Part shown: piece by piece, positions 22,701 through 34,459 of the stretch
How the letters are laid out: each line of letters starts with the position of its first letter
Numbering within the stretch: the stretch's first letter is position 1
Assembly: GCA_951213105.1 (NCBI GenBank)
Contig: OX578146.1
Coordinates: 52,408,775-52,472,774, forward strand
Length of the DNA: 64,000 nt
Direction of reading: 5' to 3'
DNA from: Amaurobius ferox
Taxonomy: Eukaryota; Arthropoda; Arachnida; Araneae; Amaurobiidae
Notes under the pieces: model-generated
What the model saw: only the letters and a program-made list of their open reading frames with translations
Told to the model about the DNA's origin: nothing
The model's database searches: none
Position numbers and translations under genes: made by a program

Positions 22701-22929
22701 ACATCTACAAAATACATTTAAGTTGCTTCCACGGGCATTTAGCGCCATCTAGGAGACAAATACATTCAAACTAAAACGTTCCACATAGAAACACCCATAC
22801 GTGCCAGTCGTCCTTTAGGGTAAAATTTCCTCCGGCCCGCGGGAGTGCCGTTCGTCCTTGACTGCAACTTCACAGCTGGCGCGTATGCGTGCCACTCGTC
22901 GCGAAAGGGTTAACCAGAACCTAAACTAG
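19779..22929 (+). pseudogene. Jockey ORF1 (gag-like zinc-knuckle protein), interrupted
   Basis: N-terminal segment 19779-19997 (helical, acidic), then 20005-20256 in another frame (LTYLDSKKRDELKRYYFE), then EKDWITVGRKKNPSKN. The main block is 20451-21209: ILMSELGRLTDGQVRAKFTG, KKVVIRGLTPSYPPEEIKEF, then three zinc knuckles CYRCQGWQHSSEQC, CLKCAGQHPTRDC and CANCGGPHPANYRAC. A Pro-rich linker follows in shifted frames (21210-21670), and a hydrophobic C-terminal helix region (IADIFKTLNLNKIMLFLKDL, 21674-21836). The piggyBac relic at 21841-22909 splits the last codons. The frame reads through the empty site to the TAG at 22927. The protein binds element RNA in related Jockey elements. Confidence 0.85.
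21841..22909 (-). mobile_element. piggyBac relic inserted in Jockey ORF1 (TTAA duplication)
   Basis: 1069 bp between TTAA at 21837-21840 and 22910-22913. Ends are CCCTTTCGGGACG at the left and the inverted CGTCGCGAAAGGG at the right (one mismatch over 13). The minus strand carries the piggyBac transposase block YKWNFLVYTGKDTGLSSSDG (about 22355-22296), then GGYGERVGKTLLSELSGKG, YLDKFFTSPVLAKYLLSKN and ICGTVLKNRKDMPKN, ending near 22100. A stop codon lies just before GYKWNF, and the usual Asn after YLD is Lys. The rest of the transposase is deleted, so it could move only with help from another copy. Confidence 0.88.
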
Positions 22930-22933
22930 CACC

Positions 22934-25606
22934 ATGACCCCCCCCCCCAAACGCCTTTACCATCATCTCTTGGAACGCGAACGGCTTAACAAATAAAATT
23001 CAGGAGTTGAGGGATTTTGCTGAAGAGCAGCACCCTCACATTATACTATTACAGGAAACTAAAACGGCCCCCTAATAGAATAAAAATACCAAATTACACT
23101 GTCCTGCACACACCCCGCCCAAACACAAACACCCCCCCCATGGAGGCACCGCCATATATATAAAAAACCAACTAGACTTCAAGGAACTTAGCGCCACAAG
23201 CACAAATATAATTGAACACACACTAGTTAAACTCAAAATCCCGAATTCTTATCACATTTTAATTGGCTCATGCTATGCCAAACAAAGATCCACGTTCAAT
23301 ATTCAGGATGACCTCGCAGCCCTCTTTGGCCTCCAGAGCCAAGTCATACTGATGGGGGACTTCAATGCCCGCCACACAAACTGGGGCTGTCCGGGAAAGA
23401 ACCGTTACGGCAAAGACCTGAACACGTACATCTTAAACAATAATATTAGGCATCTGCACCCCAATACAACGACTAGATTTAACATTAGAAATAAATCCAT
23501 CATCGATTTTGCCCTCCTGAATAATATTCCCTCCCCTTACGAAATCTGCACCTTAAATGAACTTAATTCGGACCACTTTCCTGTAAAACTTACTTTATAC
23601 TTAAACTCGAATCTGCCCATCCCCCCCTCCACTAGATCCACAAATTGGGTAAAATTCACTCATACGCTAGCGAATTCCCCTCTGCTCTACGCCAATATAC
23701 AAAACGTAACGGAATTAGATAACTGTGTTGACAAGATAACCCATGAAATTAAATCGGCACTTGCTATGGCCACCACATTTAACCTCCCTCCCCCCACGCA
23801 CCATAAACTTCCCTATCACATCAAAAAGCTAATAAAACAAAGGAACCGCACCAGACAGCTCTGGCAGAATACTAGATTCCCCCCATAAAACCCTGTTTAA
23901 CAACCTCTGTAGCCAAGTTAAATACAAACTCCAGGAACATAAACAACATCAATGGAAAAAATTTATTGAATCGCTGGCCCCTACTGACAACTCGCTCTGG
24001 GAATTTACGAAAAATATCAGAAATCCGGGAGGAAGAATTAAACACTTAAGAACGAACAGTGGACTAGCTGAATCGGAAATTGAAATAGCAAATGCTCTTG
24101 TGGAAACCTACGAAGCCCAATTTACGGAAAACCCAAATCTAAATTGTCCGGAAACGGAAGAAGTCTCGAACACCATATGCACCTTCCTAAATAACCCCCC
24201 TCTCACCCTATTGAAATGGCTCCCCCCTCTGAAATAATTGGAGAGATAAAAAAGCTGAAAAATAGAAAAGCCCCAGGAATAGACTTAATTTCCAACAAGA
24301 CCATTAAATCCCTCCCCACGAACATAATATACTATCTAACCACCATCATAAATGCCATATTTAAACTTCAACATTTCCCCCAAAAATGGAATACCGCAAT
24401 AATCATTGGAATCCCGAAACCAGGCGAAGACCACACCCTCCCTCAAAATTTCAGACCTATTAGCCTACTCAACACACTTAGCAAACTCTCAGAGCGAATA
24501 ATACACACCCGATTAAAACAATTCATTGATCAACATAACATCTTAAAACCAGAACAATTTGGCTTCCGCCCCTTGCACTCTACTACACACCAGTTGCTAA
24601 GGGTTACCGAATTCATCTCTGAAGGACTTGAAATCGGCCTTACAACTGGTTTCCTACTTATGGACATTTCGAAGGCCTTTGATAAGGTCTGGCGTGACGC
24701 ATTAATATACAAACTAATTCAGCTCAACTTGCCAGACACACTAATCCACTTAATAAACTCTTACCTTCGAAATAGATCTTTCACCGTCCGCTACAAACAG
24801 ACCCACTCCACGCACAAACCACTCAGGTCAGGGGTCCCACAAGGCTCACAATTGGCCCCAACCCTGTTTAATTTATTCATAAACGACATACCCAGAGCTC
24901 CAGACACACACCTTGCAATGTACGCGGACGACACAGCCATATACACCAGGAACTCCAAAAAATATCTTATTCGCTCCAGGCTTCAAAAAAACACATAAAC
25001 ACCATCTCCGCCTGGTTTCGGAAATGGAAGATAAAAATCAACGAAAAGAAAACAAATTGTATCCTTTTTTCAAAAGTAAAAAAGAAAAAGAAACCGGTCC
25101 TCATCTAAATAAACAAAGTCAACATACCCTACGTGGACAACGCTAAATACTTAGGTATCACGTTTGACTCCAAACTAAACTGGAAGCCACAAATCAAAAG
25201 CTCAATTAAAAAATTTCACTCGGCTAGAGGCCAACTATCGGCCATACTCCATTCCCCCCACGCGAGTTACAATACCAAAGTATTACTATACAAGACAGTA
25301 CTTAGGCTCATCCTCTTATACGGATCTGCTATATGGGGATTCGCAGGAAAAAACCATATCAAGAAACTTCAAACAGCTCAAAATAAAACACTCAGAGCTA
25401 TGAGGAAAGCCCCTCGGTTTCTCAGGAACGATATCATCCACAGCGACTTCGGAGTAAGAAATATTAATAATCAAATCTCAAAACTAGCAATTAAAATGTT
25501 TCAAAATTTAAATAAAAAACCCAATGAAGAAATCTGCAATTTACCGGAGTACGACCCCCATCAGTGGAAGTTCAGGAAGAGACCCAGAGCGTCCACAATA
25601 CTCTAA
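22934..25606 (+). pseudogene. Jockey ORF2: endonuclease and reverse transcriptase, frameshifted
   Basis: ATG 22934 is followed by 11 C (22938-22948), which puts the start out of frame with the endonuclease by one base. APE-type endonuclease: FTIISWNANGL, LLQETKT (catalytic Glu), LMGDFNARHTNWG (Asp/Asn), SIIDFALL and SDHFPV (Asp-His). A frame break at a C6 run near 23880 is followed by the linker FNNLCSQVKYKLQEHKQHQW and another break near 24200. Reverse transcriptase 24216-24998: KNRKAPGIDLIS, FRPISLLNTLSKLSERII, EQFGFRPLHSTTHQLLRV, LLMDISKAFDKVW (catalytic Asp), SGVPQGSQLAPTLFNLF and MYADDTAIY (YADD at 24921). A further break near 24985, then DNAKYLGITFDSKLNW and the C-terminal domain to the stop at 25606. 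All catalytic residues looked for are present; only frame continuity is lost. Confidence 0.9.
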
Positions 25607-25879
25607 TCTTTAAGAGCACCTAAAATTTTCTTTTTCTTTTTTTCAAAAGTTTAAAAGCACTCTGAAACTTAATTAAAGTCATCTCTCCACTTGATAAACT
25701 GTAAACTGAATAACAGAATAATTATAAAAATCCCTGAAAATTGTGGACGCGCACCCCTAGTCTCAAGAGGAATTCGGACTACTTTTTTGAACATTACGTC
25801 ATGGCATGTCATGCTTTTTTTCTTATTTACTTACCTTCTAGTACCACTTCTATACTCCTCGGAGTATTCTCATCTTCAC

Positions 25880-26566
25880 CCCCCTTTTGGAGCAATTCAA
25901 GTAATTACAGAGATCATGATTGTACACTTACAGCTCGGAGATACGGTCATATTTGACCAGGCGCTCCAGAATTGCACCCCCGACTTGACTTGACTTTCCT
26001 TTTCAGGGGTAGCATCTACAGTTTGCGCATCAAGTGACTTCTGGTTCAAGCACTTGCTTGACTGTGCTAAAGTGTGTGTGTGGGAGGGAGGGGGTTCCAC
26101 TTGCTTACTACGGGCAGCATGCCTTTTCTGCAGAGTTGGAAAACCGTCTTTGTCAATCAAGGGGTGTTTTTTAGAATTTGCAGTAAATTCGGCGACACAT
26201 GGGCGGCAAATTTCGTTGAATTGAGCTGCATGACAAAAATCAGATCAGAAGACGCAGAAAAAGGAATATTCCCCTGAGATGAACTCGCGGGGGCTCACCA
26301 ACAGCTGGAATCGGAGAAGTATCCATTGCAGACTTCATGGTATATTCCAAATGTGCCATTCTAGCAGGGATCCTGTTTCTCTCCTCAAGTGAAATCTGAC
26401 TTGAAGGATGTTCGGCTAAGTTCTTCAATTCCCCGTAGTTTAACTCCAAAATCCAAGCATAATCTGCCTTCGCAATCTCCACAGGGAAATATCGAGCTTT
26501 CCACTTCTTGTAGTCTGATACCGCTTTATTAGTACCAAACACCTTCTTGAATGCATGCAGCAACAC
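25880..26566 (-). pseudogene. Possible N-terminal ORF1 fragment of another Jockey-like element
   Basis: Two minus-strand segments. 26566-26240 reads SDYKKWKARYFPVEIAKADY and LEERNRIPARMAHLEYTMKS. After a frame change, about 26210-25897 reads CRPCVAEFTANSKKHPLIDK then DGFPTLQKRHAARSKQVEPP. The D-x-D-G-F start of the linker is like that of the other ORF1 copies (DENGFKLPTK at 14.54 kb). No zinc knuckle follows, because the element stops where the plus-strand Jockey 3' end lies. It could instead be an unrelated coding fragment. Confidence 0.4.
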
Positions 26567-26654
26567 TGGGACAAGTGGCTACGATATACTATAATGAAAA
26601 CACGTAGTGAGGAGATCTCTGAGTTAATATTAAAATGATGAGCGTTAATATTAA

Positions 26655-27625
26655 CCAAAAAGATCAATCGTGCATAAAGCAATGATTATGAAACACTTTC
26701 CAACTGAAATGCAATTATATTAAGCATCTCTAAAATATGATACATTCAGTGGTGATATTTTTTATACTTATCACAGAACTACAATAACTTATTTTACTTG
26801 AAAACTTCATACTTCATCCAAAAAAAATGAACTTTATTCAAATGACGTCATCGAAATGTAAATCGTCTGGCTCTCTACGTAAAAGCAGTGAATTTTTCAT
26901 GCATACACATTTATTTCAGACTTCAGAGTTAAATAATTTGGCGTGAAAAAAATTGAGCAATACAACTAGTCATAAAATCCCTTATTTACATTCTGCATCC
27001 ATTAAAATTAGGCCTTGTTGTAAAAATAACGAAAGTTTGATGATCATTATAATTCAAATATTGTAAATGCGTTTTCGCAGAATATAGATACACAGAAAAT
27101 AGGCAAAAATAAAGCGGTTTTAGGACGGATGCAATATTTAATACAAATTTAAAGGAACTTTTAAAATTACGTTTTTTACTCCAGGAAAAAGATGAATGCC
27201 ATATTTCATTTTGAAGTGCGTCACGTGATATCTTCATATTATATGGGTGTCATTAATATTTTAATTTTTATTTAAAAAACTACGGAACCTATTTTGCTGA
27301 AATTTCTCTTATACATTTTATGGAATAATTTGAATATTTTCTAAAATTTTTGAAGCAATTTCTGAATTTTAACTTTGCTTTAAAAATGTTTGAAAAATGA
27401 GGTCCCATGGGGTTTAATGTATTTCATTTTTACAACCTGGGTTCAATCCAAAACTAATTGGGTGATATTATTCATTTACATTGCCGTGTATCCCACAGAC
27501 TGTCTCAACAACATACTAAATTTAATTTTGATAAAGTTATTTTCACGGCAGTTATCGTGCGAACGGACAGACAGACGGACAGAATGAACAAAGTCGTAAA
27601 CACTTTTCAACTATGTTGTAAAGTG
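26655..27625 (-). mobile_element. Family T element, copy 3
   Basis: Inverted copy with TTAA on both sides (26651-26654 and 27626-27629). The 3' hairpin end (GCATAAAGCAATGATTATG) is at the left. The 5' hairpin end, with a short (CTGT)n remnant at 27560-27585, is at the right. Internally shortened to 971 bp. Confidence 0.75.
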
Positions 27626-27773
27626 TTAAAAATCAGTACTGTTTCCAGTCCGATGGAGCCGAAATTTCTTTGAATGAAAGAAAAATATATTTCTCTGTGG
27701 GTCGTTTGTCTCTTATAGACATTTTCAAAAAAGTTCAAAATATTGAAATTTCGAAAGCAAAACCATCTTTTAA

Positions 27774-28920
27774 TAAGAAATATCAATCATGCATAAAGCA
27801 TTGATTATGAAACACGTTCCCACTGAAATACAATTTTATTTAAACATATCTAAAACACGATACATTTAGAGGTGATATTTTTAAAATTATCGCAATACTA
27901 CAATAATTTATTATATTTGAAAACTTCATAGGAAACAAATGAACTTTATTCAAATAACGTCATCAAAATATATATCGCCTGGCTCTCTGTATAAAATTAG
28001 TGAAAATTTCATTCATTAACTTTTTTCCATTCCTTTCATTCAGCGGCGATATTTTTAAAATTATCACAATACTACAATAATTTATTTTACTTAAAACCAT
28101 GGAGGTAAAAGTACTTTCTAACTCCATGCTTAGAACTTCACCGAAAAAGGCAATACAATAGAATTGTCTGCTTCTCTATGTTAAATCAGTGAATGTTTCA
28201 TCATATCAGCTATTTTTCAGACTCCAGAGCTAAATAATTTTGCGTTAAAAAATTCAGTATTTCCTATACAACTCATCTTACATCTTGATCTGTTTACATT
28301 CTCCAAACATTAAAATTAGGCTTCGTTGCAGAAATAAACAAACTTTGATGATCATTTAAACTAAAAAATATTGTAATTGCGTTCACCCAGTATATAGATG
28401 CTAGAAAAAAAAATAAAGCTGTTTTAGGATGGATGCAACACTAAATATAAATTAAAAATAACTTTAAAAATCGCGATTTTGACACAAGATGAATGCCATA
28501 TTTTATTTTGAAGTGGGTCATGTGATGTCTTCATATAATATGGCTGTAATTGATATTTTAATTTTTATTTAAAAAACTACTGAACATATTTTGCTGAAAT
28601 TTTTTTTTATGTATTTTATGGGATAATTTGAATATTGTCTAAAACTTTCGAAGCAATTTGTGAACTTTAAATTTTGCTTAAATTCTTTTGAAGAATTAAG
28701 TCCCATAGGGTTCAATGTATTTAATTTTTTCAACTCGGGTTCAATCCGAAACTAATTGGGTGATATTATTCATTTACATGTCCATATGTCCGACAGCCCG
28801 TGTCAATAACATATTAAAATTTCATTTTGATAAAGTCATTTCTACGGCAGTTATCGTGTGAACGGGCAGACAGACAGAATGAACAAAGTCATAAACACGT
28901 TTCAACTATGTTGTAAAGTG
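27774..28920 (-). mobile_element. Family T element, copy 4
   Basis: Inverted copy of 1147 bp. TTAA precedes it at 27770-27773. The right edge reads TTGA (28921-28924), one change from TTAA. Only 144 bp separates it from copy 3, and the family G copy begins 8 bp beyond its right end, so 26.6-30.2 kb is continuous element sequence. Confidence 0.75.
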
Positions 28921-28928
28921 TTGAAAAT

Positions 28929-30165
28929 AATCTGATGTACGCAGCACATGACTTTTCCTCTATAATATAAGAAAATCAATTCATTCCCAGTTACAAAATG
29001 ATGTTTAAGATCAACGGTACTGCTTTTTTGAAGTTACATTGTACACTTTTCCGGAGTGTATGCTTTTGCAATTGTACAAAATTGTACGCTTTTCCGGATG
29101 ACAACATGTAAAACTACTTTGAAGTACCCAATTAACTTGTATTTCACGCAACTTTAAATTGATAATTGTTAATATTGGTAGCATCCACAATAAACAATAT
29201 GGGCTACTTATATTTTAATAATTAATTCATCAGTGTGAAGTCACTTTTCCTTAATTTAGCGTCATTTTTGCAGTTTTAACGATATTTTCATCGATCTCGG
29301 ACAAAATATATAAAGTTTCTAATATTTCACTAAATGAGTCACCAAGTTCGCCGAATAAATCGCCAAGTGTTATAAACAGTCCATGTCTATTTTAAAAATT
29401 AAGCCATCAGTTTGACGTCACATTTTTGCAATTTTAGCGATATTTTCATCGATCTGGGGGCGAAATATTGTCAAGTATGCAATATTTCACTAAATGAGAC
29501 AATGCAATATTTCACCAAATAAATCACAAAGTGTTACAGACAGTCGGAAAGACAGCATTTCTTATTCATAAACGACTGTTGGTGAATTGTTAGTCGTCAA
29601 AATAAAAAACTATTACACTTATTACTATATCCAAGAGAATAATGTTAGCTATCTTATCGCATGATATTACATATGAAAAGTGCACATATCTCTCAGTAGT
29701 TAATACGTTTTTAAATTTTGTGTGACTTTTCATTTAGATAAATGTACTTGAAAAAGTGAAATATCTTGAGAACAAATCTTACAAGCGTTCTAAAGTTTAT
29801 GTCAATAGTTTTCTAATAAAAATTAACATAAGAAATAATTATTTACTTGGCATTATTGAAAGTTATGATTTTTTAATGATTTTTTCAAAATTTCATTGGA
29901 AAATTTGGATATATATATTATTAAAGATTTGACTGCGTTTAAAATTGCTACTTCCAGTATTCATTGATTGCAATTTTTGTACCAAATATCGTTCGAAGCG
30001 CTCCCGTTCTTCATGAGATGTCGTCTCTACAGTCTGACAGACAACACACATATGCATACACACACAGACATCACCTCAAAAACGTTCGATTCGAGCTCAG
30101 GAATGCTTGAAACGTGCTTTTCCGTCGAAAACTCGAAATAGAATTTTCAAAGAAACATATTAGTC
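28929..30165 (+). mobile_element. Family G element, copy A (divergent, 3' end lost)
   Basis: Starts AATCTGATGTACGCAGCACA with the subterminal ACTTTTCCTCTATA. It contains GATATTTTCATCGATCT twice (29281 and 29439), marking a ~158-bp internal duplication. It ends with the family's AAAACGTTCGATTCGAGC and CGTCGAAAACTCGAA blocks near 30140. The terminal hairpin and the long AC tract are missing. Confidence 0.65.
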
Positions 30166-32660
30166 ATTTAGGAAGAAATATATTCTTCACTTATTTTTAG
30201 AGAAACATTTTTAACCACTATCGGAACCACTAAGACTGAATAAATATTCCATTCTTAACAGTACATGGGAGATGAAACTGTTCCAAATATTTCTAAAATA
30301 AACAACACTTATGTACACACGAATCTAAGGTGCAGCAATTATGCAATACTTTATTTAATAATTAATGCTTTCGTGGTTAAGTAGTTTCTTGAAAAATTGT
30401 GTGTGTGAGAATGTGATCCCGAATAATGGAATATCCCGCATATTAGAATAAAACATTTTTCTTGGCAAATTGGCTATTCTATCAAGCGGGTTCGATTGCA
30501 TATCTTAGAAGACAACTTCACACCAAATTTACTGTTACTGTGATGAATGGAACCTGATTAGTTTGGGACTTTAAACAAATACTTTAAACAAAGACAGCTT
30601 ATTAGGAGCTTAAAAATAGACATCGCTAACGAAGAGGCTTCGCTTAATCTCTCCAAAAATCAAATAACTTTTTGTGTATACCATTTACAATAATCAAAGT
30701 AAATTTAACCAATTTTATTGACAAATATCATTTGTTTAATTTGTATTAAATTTGATGTAATTTTGATGTTAACACTACGTCTTTTGACCTCTAATAAGCA
30801 ACGCCATCTGTCGGCGTTTGTGTTTAGAAAATGGATTCTAGCATTGGCAGGCATAGGTGGTCGTTACACTATTGCTTTTAGGTGCTGTTCTTCTAGAATC
30901 GACCACAAAACAGATCTTAAATAAACCTGATTTTCAATTTCTCCTCTCGGTTGGGGGGGGGGGGGCATAAAATTGAGAGTTAGGAAAATTTTAGAAGACA
31001 CTACAAATATCCTCCAGCTGACCTAGAAGACTGAATATTTGCCTACATAGTATCGACCGCAGAATAGAATCTAATCGAACTAAATTTTCGATTTCTTCGA
31101 CGAAGGTGGCAAAAATCAGAAGAAATCGAAGTCTTTTCCGATCCTGCAGAATGCAGAAGACCCCCCCCCCCCCCACGGTAACAAAGAAAACTGAAAATTT
31201 GTACAATAGCATTGACTATGGAACAGAACTTAGCGGAGCTAATTATTGATTAAAAGGTACACCCTACACTGAAAATCATGAAAAAATCATTTTTTTTTAT
31301 GTAAAGTCTTCTCATTTCTGAGCATTTCGGTATCATCGGTATTTCTAAATGTTAATGATTTCTGGAAATAAAATACATTCATTAGAGATATAATACCAAA
31401 CATTAATTCATTCTTTGAACGCGTTTTTCTCGAAATGCAAAATTTTGAACTGACGCGCACGATATTTCAATAATCGTTTGGCGAATTCTTGTAAAATTAT
31501 GCATGTTGAGTAATAACAGCATTGTTCAACAATTTTACTAAATTTATATGTGTAACTTAAAAAATAAAAGTTTTTGAAAAGTTGTTTAAAATTCTGAAAG
31601 AAATAAAATTAAACAAATATGCACTTGCCCTTTTAAAAATTAAAATAAATAAATAATGCTAGCATGCAAGTATATTATAAATAATATTATTAATATGATG
31701 ATAAATAGTTTAATTTTTTTCCATACAAATTTAAGATATCATGAGCATAACAACATGTTATGATCTTATGGACGAAAATCATAGGTAAATTGTAATTATT
31801 TTTTATTGAACATTTCTTAATTAAAATTATCACTTTATTTTAATTTAAAGAAAAATACACTATTTCTCCACCATAAAAATTTATTGCCAATAACTTCAAT
31901 AGACTTAACTTCAATAGATTTCATTTTTGAGAAAAATTAAAACTTCTCTTGATTTTGTCGACATTTTCACATTTCTAAAGTAACCCCCCCCCCCCCCCTT
32001 AAAGCTACTATTTTTGATATTAAGCAACATACATCGTCAAACAAAATTTAGCATATTAAAATTAATATTAAACATTTATTATAGCATATTAAACAAATTA
32101 TTTTAGCATGTTAAACTTAATTCTAAGTTTCTCTGCCTTTGATAGGCTTAAATATCAGTCTGCCATATTCACAAAGTCATTTTAAAATTTAAAAAACAGA
32201 TGTACAGATCTCGACAAAAATGTGAAAAACAGTTTATTGTGAAACTTTTAAACGGTGTTAATACTTTCTAACTTAGCAGCGCATTTAATTTTCTCGGAAT
32301 AAACTTACAATGAAATCGTTCCCGCTCAAAATGATGTATCTTTCAATGAACACTGCACAAAAGAGACTCTTACTTGACAACTAATTAAAATTACGTATTT
32401 ACCAATGCCTTTCTCGTTGTTAGGTCATATTTAATTTAGGACTTTCTTTTCCACAATCCTCTCTTGTGAAATCATTGGAGTTAGGTCTCAAAATGTAAAT
32501 ATTCCTGAGAAGCGAATTTAATTAAAGAGTTATTTAAAGAATCTCTAAAGTGAAATTGTGTGCTACGTTCGGAAAACTGGTTACTCTTTTAACTATTGTC
32601 CATTTCATATATCGATAAAATGACCTGACACAATGACTTTCAATGAATACATAAGTAAAT
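30166..32660. other. AT-rich intergenic sequence with G/C homopolymers
   Basis: No gene recognised. Runs of 13 G (30953-30965), 14 C (31161-31174) and 15 C (31984-31998). About 32150-32630 resembles 40850-41110 and about 37500-37740 (shared TCGGAAAACTG-like and CATTTATTGTC wording), so an old unclassified repeat may be present. Confidence 0.4.
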
Positions 32661-33513
32661 AATCTGATGTGGGAAACACATGACTTTCCTTATATAATCT
32701 AATGAATTTACTACTTTTACAGTAAAATAAATAGGTTTTTCTTATAGTAGATACTAATATTATTTCCAAGATATTGAATTTAGTCGTCATTTTCATTGAT
32801 TCAGCGTCAGTTTTATCCATTTGGCGAGAATTTCGTTAATTTGATAACATTTCAAAAAGTCACCAAGTTGGCGACATTCCGTCAAATTCGTCGCCAAAAT
32901 CTCGCCAAGCGTTATGGACAAATAAATAAGTTATTCTTACAGCAGATAAATGACTATTGGCGTTCAAATACAAAAGTATTACTCAAAGTATCTTTTTTCA
33001 TGAATGGGACGATCTAGATCCACGAGAATGATGTCATCCAATTTATCGCATGGTATTACATATGAAAAGTGAACATGGTTCGCAATAGGAAATATTTTTT
33101 TTATTTTATATGAATTTTTGATAATTTTTTTGAAGAATGTGCAATATCTCGAGAACGGTTCACGTTAGCGTTCTAAAATTTATGTCAATCGCTTTCTAAT
33201 GAAAAATTACATAAGAAATGTCTATTTGCGTAACTTTATTAGTGGTTTTGATTTTTTGAAGTTTTTTTCAAAATTTCATTCGAAATTTTAGGGGGGGTCT
33301 GAATATTCGATTGCGTGTAAAAACAATAGGCTTCCAGTGTTTACGGATGGTGATTTTTGTACCAAATTTGGCTCGAATCGGTCCATTCGTTTGTCAGTTA
33401 TCGTCTCCACAGACTCACTGACACACACACACACACACATACTTTCACGCACACACACACAGACATCACTTCAAAAATGTTTGATTCGTGATCAGGGATG
33501 CTTGAAACGGATC
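32661..33513 (+). mobile_element. Family G element, copy B (3'-truncated)
   Basis: Begins AATCTGATGTGGG, subterminal ACTTTCCTTATATA, then the core with TTTGGCGAGAATTT and AAAATCTCGCCAA, and an (AC)n tract at 33421-33462. The match ends at GCTTGAAACG (about 33513). The end hairpin is replaced by unrelated GC-richer sequence with its own hairpin. Confidence 0.75.
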
Positions 33514-33534
33514 ACGGGCAGACGACAGGGGTTT

Positions 33535-33567
33535 CCCGACAGCCGAAACGGGATTTCGGCTGTCGGG
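33535..33567. repeat. Perfect 14-bp stem, 5-nt loop
   Basis: CCCGACAGCCGAAA (33535-33548), loop CGGGA, then TTTCGGCTGTCGGG (33554-33567). It sits directly where family G copy B loses its normal 3' end. Confidence 0.85.
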
Positions 33568-34251
33568 ATTACGACCCAGAGCCGTTAAAATGTCGTATTA
33601 TCAGGGACTGTAACATGGTGACACCTGCAATACTTGTCAACGTATACTACAAAATTCCTTCTTAAATTCAATCAAACATTGTGACTGATGGACGAAATTT
33701 TAAACAGTCCATACATTAGATTACTGTGCATATAAGGGTTGTTTATTATAGCAATCCTTAACAGGGCAGCCGCTCGTCAATAATTATATTGTGTGATAGA
33801 AACATCTTTGTAACTTTAGTATCGAATCCTACTAATTAGACAACACTCTGGAAATTTGCAGTTAATTTTTTTTTGTCTATCTCGTTTCGTTGACGAGTTC
33901 GTTATTCTGTTGTTATACATAAGGCTTTATTGGAAATCAGTCCATTGCATAACTTACATCTCACAAAGATAGATAGGTAGAAATACGAAACAGAGAAGAC
34001 TAACCGAACGCAAAGCAAGAATATTACAAATCAAACAAACACAAAGCCCAATGAGAAGAGATCGAAGAAGGGGTCGCAACCTCAGCGGCAGTTCATAAAA
34101 GTTATAGCTGCCAAACACAATCCCCAAACATCACCTTACAGTTGGGGATTCTTATCTAAATACAGATACACTAAACGGTGACTTGAGTTCATAACACCAG
34201 CACTACACACGGAGCAGTTCATTAACTTTTTAAATTCTCTGCTAAAGGCGT
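33568..34251. other. Intergenic sequence
   Basis: No gene or element recognised. Confidence 0.4.
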
Positions 34252-34310
34252 AGAAAACCCAGACCACACGACCAACCCAAGGGTTTATGGTAACTAATTG
34301 TGTGGCCGGT
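34252..34310 (-). mobile_element. 59-bp 5'-truncated SINE with 13-bp target-site duplication
   Basis: Only the SINE tail is present: stem halves GACCACAC (34262-34269) and GTGTGGCC (34300-34307). It is flanked by CTGCTAAAGGCGT at 34239-34251 and 34311-34323, an exact 13-bp duplication. This is therefore a real, severely 5'-truncated insertion and not a chance match. Confidence 0.85.
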
Positions 34311-34459
34311 CTGCTAAAGGCGTGTAATAATTTTATTTAATGGGGGAATGGTCAATTTGCTGTAAATAAACCTGAATTGTACACTCATTTACCTTTCATT
34401 TCAAAGATATTCGGGTACTTAAGAGACATTCCTAGACACTCTGTAAAATAAATTAAAAA

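Larger units (their letters stand above)
19590..25740 (+). mobile_element. Nearly full-length Jockey-clade LINE with nested piggyBac relic
   Basis: 5' untranslated region (19590-19778), ORF1 (19779-22929, split by a piggyBac element), ORF2 (22934-25606) and an AT-rich 3' tail to about 25740. ORF1 stop TAG (22927-22929) and ORF2 ATG (22934) are only 4 nt apart, which suggests reinitiation-type coupling. Several frameshifts make it inactive as written; some sit in poly-C runs and could be sequencing errors. The exact outer ends and target duplication were not determined. Confidence 0.85.
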
